Source of the DNA: Paralithodes platypus
Lineage: Eukaryota; Arthropoda; Malacostraca; Decapoda; Lithodidae
Length of the DNA stretch: 64,000 bases
NCBI GenBank assembly: GCA_032716605.1
Contig: CM064571.1
Coordinates: forward strand, 20,575,871-20,639,870
Direction of reading: 5' to 3'
Program-made: the position numbers and the translations under genes
Notes under the pieces: generated by a model
The model's input: the letters and a program-made list of their open reading frames with translations, nothing else
Database searches by the model: none
What the model was told of the DNA's origin: nothing
Shown: in pieces, positions 63,345-64,000 of the stretch
Layout: every line of letters begins with the position of its first letter
How positions within the stretch are numbered: position 1 is the stretch's first letter

Positions 63345-63410
63345 CCCAATGAAATTAATTAAAGTATATATGATCCACCGGGATTCGAACCCGGGTTATG
63401 GGAGACCTCC
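63345..63410 (-). mobile_element. tRNA-derived SINE type A, copy 4, 3' part
   Basis: On the minus strand, CCCGGGTTCGAATCCCGG is a perfect B-box hairpin. It is followed by TGGATCATATATACTTTAAT then TAATTTCATTGG, the type A tail. Upstream head sequence is not recognisable. Confidence 0.55.
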
Positions 63411-63519
63411 ACTGTGTTGTTTATAGAGGTGACATGTTGTATACCTCATGCTGTGTTTTGTTGTCGTGGTGCATTATTATACCGTGGTCAATAAACCTAT
63501 ACAGTACATAGTTTGTTTT

Positions 63520-63707
63520 CAGCTGGCGATAAATTAAATCCCTTAGCAGCTAATGTCTCGATACTTAATGGAAAAATATAAAACTACCATGTTTCTGCAT
63601 CATATAAGACTAGGTTTATATAATTAGCACCCTATTTCACAACATAATCTTCCAAACATCTGAGAAATCTTGACGGGAACTTTGCAATTTACCGTCAGTT
63701 GAAAAGA
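63520..63707 (+). mobile_element. Family R inverted-repeat element, copy R2
   Basis: An uninterrupted copy: left CAGCTGGCGATAAATT, right AATTTACCGTCAGTTG, about 180 bp, with the interior shared with R1 and R3 (CTTAATGGAAAAATATAAAA, CACCCTATTTCACAACATAA). Confidence 0.75.
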
Positions 63708-63778
63708 AACAGTATAGTATCTGTTTTGAACTCTTGATTGATTAACGCAATTATGATGTATAGGTGATAAATCTGATC

Positions 63779-63968
63779 CAGGGTATCAAACGAAAGCCAA
63801 ATTCATTCTTTATAGTCTTTATTAGTGTATATGAATAGCTAAGATTATGCTATATTGTTCAAATTATGTCTTTGGAAGTGATACAATGGCCAAAACAACG
63901 CTATGTCTTGTCTTTCTTCTCATTATTATTCAAGTCTTCAAACAAAATTGCTCTAGTTTGACACCCTG
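63779..63968 (+). mobile_element. hAT-like short element with 8-bp duplication
   Basis: CAGGGTATCAAAC at the left and GTTTGACACCCTG at the right are inverted repeats (12 of 13). Flanking octamers are ATCTGATC (63771-63778) and GTCTGATC (63969-63976), an 8-bp duplication with one change. CA-G termini and 8-bp duplications are hallmarks of hAT elements. At 190 bp it has no transposase. Confidence 0.8.
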
Positions 63969-64000
63969 GTCTGATCTGTGATTCCGAGTCCTTCTTTATA

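Noticed and set aside
63360..63410. Possible tRNA gene on the minus strand
   Set aside because: Only the B-box hairpin is good; the acceptor, D and anticodon arms cannot be completed, and the tail matches SINE type A.

Overview
The window looks like intergenic DNA from a large, repeat-rich arthropod genome, most probably a decapod crustacean. This rests on the animal non-LTR and Penelope-like coding remnants, tRNA-derived SINEs, very long CT/GA and CA microsatellites, and repeat modules I associate with decapod genomes, such as the block opening AACATAAGAACATAAG at 51788. I found no host protein gene, rRNA or intact tRNA gene. Almost every open frame is a microsatellite, a minisatellite or a piece of a transposon.

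The dominant component is one family of short TTAA-flanked elements (family A, ends TTAAGGGGAG...CTCCCCTTAA, about 320-380 bp). About 32 copies or fragments are present in both orientations, covering about one sixth of the window. A second family has fold-back arms and piggyBac-like ends (family B, TTAACCCYTT...AAGGGTTAA). These elements sit inside one another, and the TTAA duplications can be read directly: family A in family A at 13520-14153, A in B at 12720-13514 and 23491-24075, A in A at 16177-16882. At 5117-9770 an older inverted-repeat element (family R) carries a family A element, which carries a complete non-LTR retrotransposon.

That retrotransposon (5368-9363, 8-bp target-site duplication) is the most informative object. 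It has a possible HDV-like ribozyme fold at its first nucleotide, a 2A-type peptide (GDIESNPGP), a PHD-type C4HC3 zinc finger, a proline-rich linker with a frame change, an APE-type endonuclease, a reverse transcriptase and a C-terminal CCHC-like finger. The combination of 5' ribozyme, 2A, endonuclease and RT recalls trypanosomatid L1Tc/ingi elements. A 5'-truncated relative with its own 13-bp duplication lies at 43506-43741. Other retroelement remains are a polyA-tailed LINE inside a family A element (3148-4595), an RTE-like C-terminus inside an AT minisatellite (28328-29117), two more degraded LINE C-termini (49502-49920, 52842-53079), and the 5' part of a Penelope-like element preceded by a hammerhead-like core and a 104-bp-arm hairpin (32116-32570). 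At least three tRNA-derived SINE types occur.

The rest is tandem repeats: a 14-bp array with higher-order order (15429-16054), 28/29-bp arrays (17455-18722, 21572-23032, 44284-45425), a 33-bp array (35116-36375), 21/18-bp arrays open in all frames (40812-42241, 61095-61715), a 35-bp array (57720-58480), and related 57/40-bp arrays (37885-38250, 59437-60690). Two arrays appear to be built from transposon ends. The 44284-45425 unit begins with the terminus of the adjacent inverted-repeat element, and the 36995-37880 unit matches the family B terminus. All coordinates and folds were read by eye; family assignments need database comparison.
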